In this document: positions 17,085 to 25,631 of the stretch, one piece after another | Layout of the letters: every line of letters begins with the position of its first letter | Numbering within the stretch: position 1 is the first letter of the stretch | Assembly (NCBI RefSeq): GCF_000007825.1 | Contig: NC_004722.1 | Location: 3,388,501-3,452,500 of the forward strand | DNA from: Bacillus cereus ATCC 14579 | GTDB taxonomy: Bacteria; Bacillota; Bacilli; Bacillales; Bacillaceae_G | Length of the DNA stretch: 64,000 nt | Direction: 5' to 3' | Program-made: the position numbers and the translations under genes | Notes under the pieces: generated by a model | Told to the model about the DNA's origin: nothing | What the model saw: the letters and a program-made list of their open reading frames with translations, nothing else | Database searches by the model: none

Positions 17085-18119
17085 TATTTTTTTGATTTCA
17101 GAAAGTACATACTCTGCATCCTTTCCTACACCACAAATAAGTGCGGAACCCCTTTGAGATTGCCATGGTAAACCGATATAATACAATCCTTTTACTGGAC
17201 TGATTCCCTTTATATGATTAGGAAATCCTTTCTCATTCACTGCCTGTTCAATTTCAATCCAATTATAATTTTGAACAAAACCAGTTGACCATATAATGCT
17301 TTCTGCACTATAAGTATCACCATTCTGAAACATAATGTTATTTCTTGATGCACTTACTACTTTTTCTTGCAGTTTGATTGCTCCATTACGAATAAGTTTC
17401 TTACCTTCAAAACCGAAAATAGGGTCCTTTCTCTTCTGAAACCATCTTCCCCTCTTTGTATTTATTTCAGCGTACAATAAACCCACTTTTTCTAGCAGAT
17501 TAAAAATACTTTTTCCAAAAAGTTGTAACGGTAAAAACGTTAAAGGATGACTAATAGACACCGTAACTTCATGAGTCTTTGCCAGTTCTACTGCAATTTG
17601 CATTCCTGAATTCCCACCACCTACTACTAGTACTTTTCCCTTAGGAATTTGTGATGGTGATTTATATTGTGATGAATGTATTTGAAAAATATGTGATGAT
17701 AGATTTGCTGAAACTGAGGGAATAAACGGTTGCTGAAAAGCACCTGATGCGATAATAACTTTTTTCGTTTGTAAAATTTCTGTAGGAGTATGTAATTCAA
17801 ATATTTCTTTTTCTTTCTTTATTTTTAGAACTTCCGTTTGTAATTGTACCGGTAATTGAAAATGTCTTGCATATTCTTCTAAATAAGTTGCAATTTCATC
17901 TTTATATGGAAATTCATTTTTTTCACCTATTAACGCCATACCCGGCAAGCTACTGTAAGACCTTGGGGTAAAAAGCTGCAAAGAATCATATCGATTTCTC
18001 CATGAATCACCAACTCGTTTTCCTGCCTCAAGTAATAAAAAATTATACCCTTCTTGCTTCAAGTAATATCCCATTGTTAATCCAGCTTGACCCGCCCCAA
18101 TAATAATTAGATCTTTCAT
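17076..18119 (-). CDS. FAD/NADPH-dependent flavin monooxygenase (CzcO-like)
   Basis: 347 residues. The N-terminal FAD-binding motif GAGQAGLTMGYYL and an internal NADPH motif GGGNSGMQIA mark a two-dinucleotide-binding flavoprotein. The C-terminal ATG-like motif appears as WSTGF, and the FMO-like LPGM / DSWRNRYDS block is present. Substrate unknown; relatives are predicted to handle organosulfur, amine or metal-stress functions. Start ATG 18119 follows GGAGGGATTAG. A perfect 14 bp palindrome lies just upstream and is a likely repressor site. Confidence 0.85.
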   Translation of the reverse strand: MKDLIIIGAGQAGLTMGYYLKQEGYNFLLLEAGKRVGDSWRNRYDSLQLFTPRSYSSLPGMALIGEKNEFPYKDEIATYLEEYARHFQLPVQLQTEVLKIKKEKEIFELHTPTEILQTKKVIIASGAFQQPFIPSVSANLSSHIFQIHSSQYKSPSQIPKGKVLVVGGGNSGMQIAVELAKTHEVTVSISHPLTFLPLQLFGKSIFNLLEKVGLLYAEINTKRGRWFQKRKDPIFGFEGKKLIRNGAIKLQEKVVSASRNNIMFQNGDTYSAESIIWSTGFVQNYNWIEIEQAVNEKGFPNHIKGISPVKGLYYIGLPWQSQRGSALICGVGKDAEYVLSEIKKIDQ

Positions 18120-18138
18120 TCTAATCCCTCCTCTTCTT

Positions 18139-18174
18139 AAACGTATGAATATTTGTTCATATATTCATACGTTT
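18139..18174. promoter_or_regulatory. Perfect 14 bp inverted repeat upstream of the monooxygenase
   Basis: AAACGTATGAATAT (18139-18152), an 8-base loop, ATATTCATACGTTT (18161-18174). It ends 20 bp before the start codon and has no T-run, so a TetR-type operator is more likely than a terminator. No matching regulator gene adjoins it. Confidence 0.5.
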
Positions 18175-18228
18175 CCATAATCATAACATTTTCTTTTTAT
18201 ATGATTCAATATCTACTCAAAATAAAAA

Positions 18229-18246
18229 AGAGCAGTTCACTGCTCT
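18229..18246 (-). terminator. Terminator of the glyoxalase-fold gene
   Basis: Stem AGAGCAG / CTGCTCT followed by TTTTTT on the minus strand. Confidence 0.75.
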
Positions 18247-18269
18247 ATGAACTACTCTTCATTCCATTT

Positions 18270-18623
18270 CTACAATTTTTCCTCGTATAGTGTAATTCTA
18301 TTTGAAAACGGATCAATTACAGTTAATTCAATTGTACCCCAAGGTGTTTTTTCTATATTCGGCTTCGAATAAGCATATTCTTTACTTAATAATACAGAAT
18401 GATAATCCTTTACATCATCTATTTTGATCCGAATCGCACCACCTGGTGAGGCATCACCATGATGTTCTGATAAATGTATCACAGCATCCTGTAACGAAAT
18501 TTGCAAATATAATGGCATATTTTCCTCATACCGATGTTCCCAATCCAGTTTAAATCCTAAAAAACCTAAGTAAAATAGTTTTGCTTTTTCAATATCAAAA
18601 ATTCTAAATATAGGTGTTATCAT
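18270..18623 (-). CDS. Glyoxalase/bleomycin-resistance (VOC) family protein
   Basis: 117 residues with the paired beta-alpha-beta-beta-beta pattern of the VOC fold (IFRIFDIEKAKLFYLGFLGF at the start, DPFSNRITLYE at the end). Such proteins sequester drugs or act as metal-dependent isomerases. ATG 18623 follows GGAGGAGAG, 13 bp after the regulator stop, so it is probably co-transcribed with the Crp-family gene upstream. Confidence 0.85.
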   Translation of the reverse strand: MITPIFRIFDIEKAKLFYLGFLGFKLDWEHRYEENMPLYLQISLQDAVIHLSEHHGDASPGGAIRIKIDDVKDYHSVLLSKEYAYSKPNIEKTPWGTIELTVIDPFSNRITLYEEKL

Positions 18624-18636
18624 TTATACTCTCCTC

Positions 18637-19329
18637 CTATTTATAAACATCTGCTGCCAATTCTCTCAAAACTTCCACGTTTACTACTTCAAAACAACCA
18701 TCATTCTTCTTTATTATCTCTTTATCACAAAAAACATTTAATGTGCGCAACAAATGCCGATAGCTCGTTCCTAACAATTCCGCTGTTTCCGTTAAATTCC
18801 CACTAAATACAATTCTATTTCCGTGCTGTACTGCCCGTTCTCCTGCTGCTAACATGTAACTCGCAAGTCTATTTTCAAGAGGATATAGTAAATTAATTGT
18901 ACTATTTTTTGAAAGCCGATTTAACTTATGCGCTAACGATCCGCAAATACATCGTAAAAATTTCGCATCATTAAATAGTTGATTTCTCACTTTCCCTAAA
19001 GGCAAACCAACACAATATGAATCTGCCATCACTTGTACGTTTGAAGTTGTCTTTTGAGAATGAATTAACTCCACATCTCCTAACAGCTGCAAGCTATCAT
19101 AAAAGCATAATAATACAGATTTCCCGTTACTTAATGTATTAAACGCTTTCGCTTTTCCTTCAACGAAGAAAAATAAATAATCTATCTCTTCATTTTCTCT
19201 ACAAATAAACTCATTCTTTTTAAAAAATATAAGTTTCATATATGGCTTCATATCATGACTAAAAAATGAATCAATATTATTTTTCTTCATATACTCTGCT
19301 AATTTAATAGAATTACATACTTTCTTCAT
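18637..19329 (-). CDS. Crp/Fnr-family regulator, YeiL-like
   Basis: 230 residues. A cyclic-nucleotide-binding-like beta barrel occupies residues 25-120 and a helix-turn-helix lies near 180-205 (TETAELLGTSYRHLLRTLNV). No four-cysteine iron-sulfur motif as in Fnr. It diverges from the DMT transporter pair, with a perfect palindrome between them, which suggests it controls both directions. Confidence 0.85.
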   Translation of the reverse strand: MKKVCNSIKLAEYMKKNNIDSFFSHDMKPYMKLIFFKKNEFICRENEEIDYLFFFVEGKAKAFNTLSNGKSVLLCFYDSLQLLGDVELIHSQKTTSNVQVMADSYCVGLPLGKVRNQLFNDAKFLRCICGSLAHKLNRLSKNSTINLLYPLENRLASYMLAAGERAVQHGNRIVFSGNLTETAELLGTSYRHLLRTLNVFCDKEIIKKNDGCFEVVNVEVLRELAADVYK

Positions 19330-19383
19330 AGTTCCCCACCTTTACAACTCATCCCCATTGTAATCAAAATTTTCTTCTTCCAC

Positions 19384-19399
19384 TATGACATATGTCATA
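19384..19399. promoter_or_regulatory. Palindromic operator between the YeiL-like gene and the DMT pair
   Basis: TATGACATATGTCATA is a perfect 16 bp palindrome in the divergent intergenic region; half-site TATGACAT. It is the best candidate target of the adjacent Crp/Fnr-family regulator. Confidence 0.55.
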
Positions 19400-19461
19400 A
19401 CAATACACAATTTCAGCATGATACAGTCATTACAAATATGAAATACAAAGGGGATATTACA

Positions 19462-19884
19462 TTGTATAACTTTCTTTCTATCTTTATTGGTGTGCTCATC
19501 GCCGTTATGCTTCCATTGAATGGAATTTTATCTGAGTTAATTGGCAAGTACACAGCAAGCGTGGTCATTCACCTTGTCGGTTTAATTGCAGTTATCTTCA
19601 TTTTAATCATAAACAAAAATAAAATTCGTTTCGATAAAAGTATTCCACTTTTTTTATATAGCGCTGGAGCGATTGGAGTATTCACTGTTCTTTTTAACAA
19701 TATAAGTTTCTCCGTCCTTGGTGCTTCTATTACGATCGCATTAAGTTTACTCGGTCAATCTATTGCTTCCATCGTTATTGATCATTTCGGCTTATTAGGA
19801 ATGAAAGTTGCAAAGTTTGAAAAGAAAAAACTAATTGGATTATGTTTCATCTCTTCTGGAATTATAATCATGACAATTTATTAA
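19462..19884 (+). CDS. DMT-superfamily (YdcZ-like) exporter subunit 1
   Basis: About 140 residues, five membrane segments: a single-domain DMT/YdcZ-type protein that usually works as a pair with a similar partner. An ATG at 19438 is in frame, but AAAGGGG lies inside that extension with ideal spacing to TTG 19462. It is followed 13 bp later by the partner gene. Confidence 0.8.
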   Translation: MYNFLSIFIGVLIAVMLPLNGILSELIGKYTASVVIHLVGLIAVIFILIINKNKIRFDKSIPLFLYSAGAIGVFTVLFNNISFSVLGASITIALSLLGQSIASIVIDHFGLLGMKVAKFEKKKLIGLCFISSGIIIMTIY

Positions 19885-19897
19885 TGGGGGCAAGAAA

Positions 19898-20362
19898 ATG
19901 TTATATATTACGATCGCTATTTTAGCTGGTGTTTCTATCGTTGTTGCTAGAATTATTAACGCGAATTTAGCAAAGGAAATTGGAAACTGGGAAGGCACGT
20001 TTTTCAATTATATTACTGGATTATTTTTCTCTATGTTATTTTTAATTTTCAGTTCAGATTCATTGTATATCCCTATTCATAAGTTGCAATCTATTCCTAT
20101 CGCCGTATACTTAGGCGGATTAGTAGGAGTTATCGTTATTTCATTATCCAACTATATTACTCCTAAAATATCAGCCTTTTATTTAACATTACTCATCTTT
20201 ATCGGACAATTATTTGCGGGGACTATTATTGATTTCTTCCTGACAAATGAACTCTCAATTGGTAAAGTTATCGGTGGCATTTTCGTATTAATTGGGCTCA
20301 CTTACAATTTACTCATAGATCGCCCGATAAAAACTGTGAAGCATAACCAAGTTCAACTATAA
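19898..20362 (+). CDS. DMT-superfamily (YdcZ-like) exporter subunit 2
   Basis: 154 residues, five membrane segments. It aligns with the preceding gene in layout (Ile/Leu-rich, GLVGVIV, IGGIFVLIGLTYN). GGGGGC precedes ATG 19898. The pair probably forms a heterodimeric small-molecule exporter under control of the YeiL-like regulator. Confidence 0.8.
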   Translation: MLYITIAILAGVSIVVARIINANLAKEIGNWEGTFFNYITGLFFSMLFLIFSSDSLYIPIHKLQSIPIAVYLGGLVGVIVISLSNYITPKISAFYLTLLIFIGQLFAGTIIDFFLTNELSIGKVIGGIFVLIGLTYNLLIDRPIKTVKHNQVQL

Positions 20363-20433
20363 TACTTTACGCTTACCTATCATATATTAATAGAAAAGCT
20401 CTTCACACGAAGTAATAGAGAGGAGAAAATCCT

Positions 20434-20946
20434 ATTAAAAAAATTATTTTATTGCTAGGTAGCGTATTAATTATTTCTGGAATTGCATGGTTTATAAACT
20501 CGGGAAAATCTATTCAAGATCTCTATACTGCAAATAAGCCGAAAAAGAAAGCTACTATTATTTCAAGCTCGCGAGATCCAAATGAGCCCTCTGTTTTTTT
20601 AGGTAAACAGGAAATAAAAGATATACATGTCGAATCAATTAAAACAAAACAGGATATCTTTCTCACAAAAACAGATGAATTAAAAACGTTTATTAACAGT
20701 ATGAATACCGCAAAAAAAGGTAAATTAACATTAGATGAAGAAGGATCAGACTTAATAGATTGTGATATGTGGATTACTTTCGAGGATGGAACTTATAAAA
20801 AATATTTCATATGGGTAGTTGATCATCACAGCAGCGAAGTGATGATTGCTCAGCAAGATACTCCTGATGATGTAAACCTTACGTACTATCAGTTAAACGA
20901 AGATAGTTCAAAAAAAGTTTATAATTTATTTAAAAAAATTATTTAA
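20434..20946 (+). CDS. Membrane-anchored or secreted protein, unknown, with probable ATT start
   Basis: About 170 residues. The frame has no ATG at the start. AGAGGAG sits at 20419-20425 and the codon at ideal spacing is ATT (20434), giving a classic signal/anchor KKIILLLGSVLIISGIAWF. The first conventional start is TTG 20452, which would delete the basic end of that signal. The rest is a soluble domain (VESIKTKQDIFLTKTDELKT, CDMWITFEDGTYKKYFIW). Family not recognised. Confidence 0.65.
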   Translation: MKKIILLLGSVLIISGIAWFINSGKSIQDLYTANKPKKKATIISSSRDPNEPSVFLGKQEIKDIHVESIKTKQDIFLTKTDELKTFINSMNTAKKGKLTLDEEGSDLIDCDMWITFEDGTYKKYFIWVVDHHSSEVMIAQQDTPDDVNLTYYQLNEDSSKKVYNLFKKII

Positions 20947-20949
20947 ACG

Positions 20950-20983
20950 AAAAAGTCATGAGCACGCGAACTCATGACTTTTT
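20950..20983. terminator. Bidirectional terminator
   Basis: Stem AAAAAGTCATGAG / CTCATGACTTTTT between the unknown plus-strand gene and aiiA. Confidence 0.9.
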
Positions 20984-20986
20984 GCA

Positions 20987-21739
20987 CTATATATACTCAG
21001 GGAACACTCTACAACCCTTTTCCTGCTCTATATCATGACCAAAGAAAACAATTGGTTTCTCTTTCGCCACAACTCCTTTTAAACGTTTAATTGAAGATAA
21101 AGCTAATTCTGGATCAAATCCTGCGAACGGCACTTCATCTTCAAAATTCTCTTTCGTGTACGATGCATCAATTGTTAATAAAACTGAGCCGGATTGCTCC
21201 GTCTCAATGAATAGCGACTGATGGCCTGGAGAATGACCTGGCGTATACAATAATTGAACACCTGGTACCACTTCATAATCCCCTTCAATAATTTTGTAGT
21301 TCAAATGCGGTAATATACATTCTTTCATATATTCTTCTCTATGAAGTGCTGCCTCATATTCCGTTCGCTGCACAATAATCGGTGTATTTGTAAAAGCACC
21401 GTTTCCTCCTGCATGATCAAAATGTAAGTGAGAACTAATAATATATAAAAGGTCGTCCGGCTCATACCCTACACGCTTTAATATATTCACGATTCTATCT
21501 TCTTCAGTCATTTTCGGTAAAATCTGTCCTTCAACAAATGTACCGTTAAAAAGCCCTTCATTATTAACTGCACTTTCTGGCATACCTGTATCTACTAAAA
21601 TAGGCCCCTCTTCTGTCTCCAAAAGATAACACCATACAGGTAAGTTCAATAAATTCCCTGGCGCGAGTGTACCATTAACAGAAGAATGATCTAACATACA
21701 ACGACCTGCTGGGATGAAATAAAGCTTCTTTACTGTCAT
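20987..21739 (-). CDS. aiiA: N-acyl-homoserine lactone lactonase AiiA
   Basis: 250 residues, exactly the length of known B. cereus group AiiA, a quorum-quenching enzyme that opens the lactone ring of acyl-homoserine lactones. The metallo-beta-lactamase-fold zinc motif is SHLHFDHAGG, with further ligands in PGHSPGHQS, TIDASYT and FFGHD. ATG 21739 follows AAAGGTGGAT. The upstream 400 bp hold a gene remnant and 41 bp tandem repeats. Confidence 0.96.
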   Translation of the reverse strand: MTVKKLYFIPAGRCMLDHSSVNGTLAPGNLLNLPVWCYLLETEEGPILVDTGMPESAVNNEGLFNGTFVEGQILPKMTEEDRIVNILKRVGYEPDDLLYIISSHLHFDHAGGNGAFTNTPIIVQRTEYEAALHREEYMKECILPHLNYKIIEGDYEVVPGVQLLYTPGHSPGHQSLFIETEQSGSVLLTIDASYTKENFEDEVPFAGFDPELALSSIKRLKGVVAKEKPIVFFGHDIEQEKGCRVFPEYI

Positions 21740-21845
21740 TATGTATCCACCTTTACATTTAGTTTGGGATAAAGTAATACAATAAAAAATTCTTCTTTTT
21801 AGAAATAAACTCCTTCTAGACTATCAGTACAGCTTACATAAAAAT

Positions 21846-21944
21846 GAAACATTAACACCGATTAACGCTGAAAACTAAAAGAAAGCACATGCACTACTTG
21901 AAAGCGGGCACACCATTGGGAAAATCGTATTAGAGAGATTTTAA
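21846..21944 (+). pseudogene. C-terminal remnant of a zinc-type alcohol dehydrogenase/quinone oxidoreductase
   Basis: In frame on the plus strand: ETLTPINAEN, a stop (TAA 21876-21878, where Leu would be expected), then KKAHALLESGHTIGKIVLER and a final stop at 21944. This is the conserved tail of the family; compare ALAHELLESRKSTGKILLIP in the intact gene at 41969-42934. No upstream body of the gene is recognisable. Confidence 0.65.
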
Positions 21945-21974
21945 TCATGATAGTGACAGATAGTATGTGAAACT

Positions 21975-22097
21975 ATATCAACGATTTTTCGAATATATCT
22001 ATCATAACGTACAATATATCAACGATTTTTCAAATATATCTATCATAAATCAAATTATATCAATGATTCGTCAAGCTATATCGATTTATCGACAAAT
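21975..22097. repeat. 41 bp tandem repeats upstream of aiiA
   Basis: Copies start at 21975, 22016 and 22057, each opening ATATCAA(C/T)GATT. The first two are about 85-90 percent identical, the third is more diverged. Sites TATATC and TATCATAA recur. They could be regulatory or simply an unstable satellite. Confidence 0.8.
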
Positions 22098-22109
22098 AGC
22101 AACAATAAG

Positions 22110-22138
22110 AAAAGGCTGTTCCAGATGAACAGCCTTTT
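22110..22138 (-). terminator. Terminator of the amino-acid permease gene
   Basis: Stem AAAAGGCTGTTC / GAACAGCCTTTT just after the stop codon. Confidence 0.88.
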
Positions 22139-22140
22139 CT

Positions 22141-23532
22141 TTATTTACTTGAAATCTCTTTATTATTTTGAACGTCTAACGGAGCTCGCTTTCCTATTCC
22201 GAAAGCATAGAAACTAATTGTAACGATAGCTAAGAAAATAATACCTACAACTAATGAAATACGAGTATCATCGTTAAACCACATTCCGATTAATACCATA
22301 ATTAAAAAGGCAATCGTTAAATAGTTTGTTACAGGAGCAAATGGCATTTTGAATGGATGATCTTTCATCTCTGCTCCCTTTTCTTTTCTAAAATTAATTT
22401 GACTAATTAAAATGACAAACCATGGTACCATACCAGGAAGTACACTCGCACTATATACATATACGAATAAGTTTTTCGGTGCGATGTAACTTAAAACAAC
22501 ACCAACCGCCAGACCGATAATTACGCCAACTGTACCAAATAAAGGTACACCATTTCCAGAAAGTTTCGTAAAATATTTCGGTGCTTGTCCATTTACACCT
22601 AACGTATAAAGCATACGACCAGCACTATAAATACCACTATTACAACCAGACATTGCTGCTGTAATAACAACAAAGTTAATAAGTCCAGCTGCTGCCGTAA
22701 TACCAACTTTCGCAAAAGTCGCTACGAACGGGCTACCAATTGTACTTAATTGATCCCACGGATACACAGTTACAATAACGAAAATAGCACCGATGTAGAA
22801 AATTAAAATACGCCAAATTGTACTTTGAATCGCTCTTGTAAGTGTCTTCTTTGGATCCTTCGCTTCACCAGCAGTAATACCGATTAATTCCACACCTTGA
22901 TACGCTCCAACTACAAGTGATAATGCAAAGAAGAATCCTGAAAAACCACCTGTAAAGAAACCGCCATTTGACCAAAGATTAGATATGCCAATCGCTTCTC
23001 CGCCGTTACCAATTCCAAAGAAAATAAGGCCAAATCCCGCAATAATCATTAATAGAATCGTAACGATTTTAATCATCGCAAACCAAAATTCAAATTCACC
23101 AAATGACTTAACTGAAATTAAGTTAGCTGCACCAAGAATAACCATTGCGATTATACCTGGTATCCAAGCTGGTAAATCCGGGAACCAATATTGCATATAT
23201 GCTCCAACCGCGATAATTTCTGACATCCCAACGATAACCCACTGGAACCAGTTACTCCACGCTGTCATATAACCAGCTAACGGGTGAATATACTTATGAC
23301 CGAACGTCGCAAATGAGCCTGTACTTGGCTCCATATACAACATTTCTCCCATGGCACGCATGATGAAGAAGATAAAAATACCTGCAATGGCATAAGCAAG
23401 CATTACTGACGGACCTGTCCATTTAATTGTGCTGGCTGACCCCATAAACAAACCAACACCAATCGTTCCGCCTAAAGCAATCATTTGAATATGACGTGCT
23501 TCTAAACCTCTTTTCAATTCTTTGTTTGCCAC
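22141..23532 (-). CDS. Amino-acid permease (APC superfamily, AAT family)
   Basis: 463 residues, 12 membrane segments. N-terminal [20 protein letters not shown] and the following GLFMGSA are the AAT-family signature (GabP, RocE, AnsP type). Substrate not decidable by eye. GAGGGGGAAG fits GTG 23532; ATG 23559 is upstream of that site. The leader can form an extended nested hairpin. Confidence 0.92.
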   Translation of the reverse strand: MANKELKRGLEARHIQMIALGGTIGVGLFMGSASTIKWTGPSVMLAYAIAGIFIFFIMRAMGEMLYMEPSTGSFATFGHKYIHPLAGYMTAWSNWFQWVIVGMSEIIAVGAYMQYWFPDLPAWIPGIIAMVILGAANLISVKSFGEFEFWFAMIKIVTILLMIIAGFGLIFFGIGNGGEAIGISNLWSNGGFFTGGFSGFFFALSLVVGAYQGVELIGITAGEAKDPKKTLTRAIQSTIWRILIFYIGAIFVIVTVYPWDQLSTIGSPFVATFAKVGITAAAGLINFVVITAAMSGCNSGIYSAGRMLYTLGVNGQAPKYFTKLSGNGVPLFGTVGVIIGLAVGVVLSYIAPKNLFVYVYSASVLPGMVPWFVILISQINFRKEKGAEMKDHPFKMPFAPVTNYLTIAFLIMVLIGMWFNDDTRISLVVGIIFLAIVTISFYAFGIGKRAPLDVQNNKEISSK

Positions 23533-23612
23533 TTCACTTCCCCCTCTTAGATGATTCATAGCCGCATTTTAACACAAGATGCTTTCCCCTAATTCCTTTC
23601 GGCCCTGAAAAT

Positions 23613-23698
23613 GATGAAGCAAACGTCATTTTACACTAGCTTTAAAGCTATCCTAAAATCGTTTTGCGCTCCTAATAAAATTCTCAAAACCTTTCATC
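23613..23698 (-). promoter_or_regulatory. Candidate folded leader RNA of the amino-acid permease
   Basis: Nested arms on the minus strand: GATGAA / TTCATC (outer), GCAAAACG / CGTTTGC, TTTTA / TAAAA, and TAGCTTTAAAGCTA at the tip. It ends about 80 bp before the GTG start. No known riboswitch consensus (lysine, glycine, T-box) was recognised. The other 23700-24020 bases are AT-rich with nothing clear. Confidence 0.35.
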
Positions 23699-24025
23699 TT
23701 CCAATATTCTATAAATCTTAAAATTACTTACCTTATATTAATTCATTAATCTGAAAAATCAATTATTTTTTCAATAAATTATTATACATGAAGTCTGATT
23801 AATTTCTAACTAAATTAACAATAAAATACGTCTGATTAATATGATTCCGGCATGTATATTATTACAATATAAATAACAGAGGAGAGCATTTCTTCCTCGG
23901 TTTCATATGTCAAATACTTGAGCCTTTATAGTTGATAACGTAATTTCCCACACATTCGATTTATATACCAATAAGAAATTTAATATATTAATAAACTACT
24001 AACTTCTTTACCCCAGCCAAAATAT

Positions 24026-24057
24026 AAAAGAGTCTCATTAAAAAATGAGACTCTTTT
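24026..24057. terminator. Terminator of the Bcr/CflA transporter gene
   Basis: Stem AAAAGAGTCTCAT / ATGAGACTCTTTT with T-run on the minus strand. Confidence 0.88.
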
Positions 24058-24069
24058 ACAATTTCATAT

Positions 24070-25269
24070 TTAAATCGATTTCGAAGTTTGCTTACCAAAG
24101 ATAAATACCCTAGTAAACACTACCATTATAACTACAATAACCAGAAAATAAAGTGGCATCACCAGTAACGAGCCCGTATGCAATTGACTCATTCCCCAAA
24201 TTGTCATCGTTACAATTACATAGTATCCTAAGCTAAACAATGCTCCGGCTGTACCAATAACATCTTGAAAATCTACTAATGCTAAACTTAAACAGTTAGG
24301 CAACGCTACTCCAATTCCTAATAGCAATATAAACATCGCTATTAAAAATCCAATCATATATATTATGTTTTGGTTTAATCCCAATGCTGTAATAACAGTT
24401 AAAAGGATAGCTCCCACTGTCATTACAAGACAACCAATATATATAATTTTCTCTGGTCTATACGTGGCAAGCAATCGTTTTGAAACTTTCGCCCCAATAA
24501 TAGAAGCAGACGCAACAACAATTCCTAAAAACCCGTACATACTAGGCGATAACTGAAAGTATTCAATAAAGATAAACGGGGCTTCTGCATAATAGCTAAA
24601 TAAAACACCATTTGCTCCTCCAATTAATAGCCCATACGTTACTACTTTCGGATTTGTAATTAACTTCTTAAAGACTGAAAACACATTTATTTTATTCGTT
24701 ACTGAGTCCGTCTTTGTTTCAGGAAGAGAAAAAAACGTATACAGAAAAATACCGATACTCATAACTACTAAACTTAAAAATACTATTTTAAATCCAAACA
24801 TTTGATCAAGAAAGCCACCAATTAACGGTCCTATCGCTGGTGTAAAAGCAATGACTGCCGAGATTTGAGCAAACATAACATGCCTCTTATGCCCTTCTAC
24901 ACTTTCACGAAGAATCGTTTGCGTCACAACTGATCCTACACTTGCTCCAAACGCTTGAATAAAACGACTTACCAATAAAACTTCAATGGAATTTGCAATA
25001 TAGCATAAGAAACTCCCAGCGCCATATACGACAATTCCAAGTAACATCGCCCGGCGACGACCAATTATATCTGATAACCACCCAATAAAAAATACACCTA
25101 ACGCAAAACCAGCAAAATACACACTAAGTGTTAACTGCACCTCATTATTACTTACATGTAACGCCTTTGAAATATCAGGTAACGACGGTGTGTAAATCGT
25201 TTCACTAATTTGCGGAAATGCGACAAGAACAATCATTAACAAAAGTGATGGTACTGAGACTTTTTTCAT
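24070..25269 (-). CDS. MFS multidrug efflux transporter (Bcr/CflA family)
   Basis: 399 residues, 12 membrane segments, the family's normal length. Opening motif SETIYTPSLPDI and loop 2-3 motif GWLSDIIGRRRAM mark Bcr/CflA drug:proton antiporters. ATG 25269 follows AGGAGGGTA. Single gene. Confidence 0.88.
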   Translation of the reverse strand: MKKVSVPSLLLMIVLVAFPQISETIYTPSLPDISKALHVSNNEVQLTLSVYFAGFALGVFFIGWLSDIIGRRRAMLLGIVVYGAGSFLCYIANSIEVLLVSRFIQAFGASVGSVVTQTILRESVEGHKRHVMFAQISAVIAFTPAIGPLIGGFLDQMFGFKIVFLSLVVMSIGIFLYTFFSLPETKTDSVTNKINVFSVFKKLITNPKVVTYGLLIGGANGVLFSYYAEAPFIFIEYFQLSPSMYGFLGIVVASASIIGAKVSKRLLATYRPEKIIYIGCLVMTVGAILLTVITALGLNQNIIYMIGFLIAMFILLLGIGVALPNCLSLALVDFQDVIGTAGALFSLGYYVIVTMTIWGMSQLHTGSLLVMPLYFLVIVVIMVVFTRVFIFGKQTSKSI

Positions 25270-25415
25270 TTTTCATACCCTCCTATAACTTTGAAAATCT
25301 CAGAAATAAAAAGACTTTCCTTAGCTACGGAACAGGAGGGGCCATTATAGAAATCCGTTCATAAAACAACAAAGAAAACACCTCAATTACGTATGTTAAT
25401 ACTTATAGGAGGGTA

Positions 25416-25511
25416 ATATTAACATCGATTTTTAAATATACTTTTTCAATTATATTACATACTACGTTTCTTTTACTAGTGCTCGGCCTTGGAGGATTGT
25501 TAAAAAGATAA
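25416..25511 (+). CDS. Possible small hydrophobic protein without a standard start codon
   Basis: A perfect AGGAGG (25408-25413) precedes an open frame reading TSIFKYTFSIILHTTFLLLV then LGLGGLLKR and a stop at 25511. It is a plausible single-pass peptide, but the frame has only ATA (25416) or TTA (25419) where a start is needed. It may be a mutated gene or use a rare start. The rest of 25270-25631 holds promoter-like AT-rich DNA only. Confidence 0.3.
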   Translation: MLTSIFKYTFSIILHTTFLLLVLGLGGLLKR

Positions 25512-25631
25512 CTTGATGCAGTCGCCTTTTTATGGAATAATTAGAAATAGTTTGAATTCGTAAGTTTAATTATTAAACGATAGACTAGCATATTTTAATG
25601 TCACAAGCTTACAAACTGGAGGCCTTTCGTA

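Noticed and set aside
23560..23700. Known lysine, glycine or T-box riboswitch in the permease leader
   Set aside because: None of the conserved boxes of those classes is present, so it is listed only as an unnamed fold.
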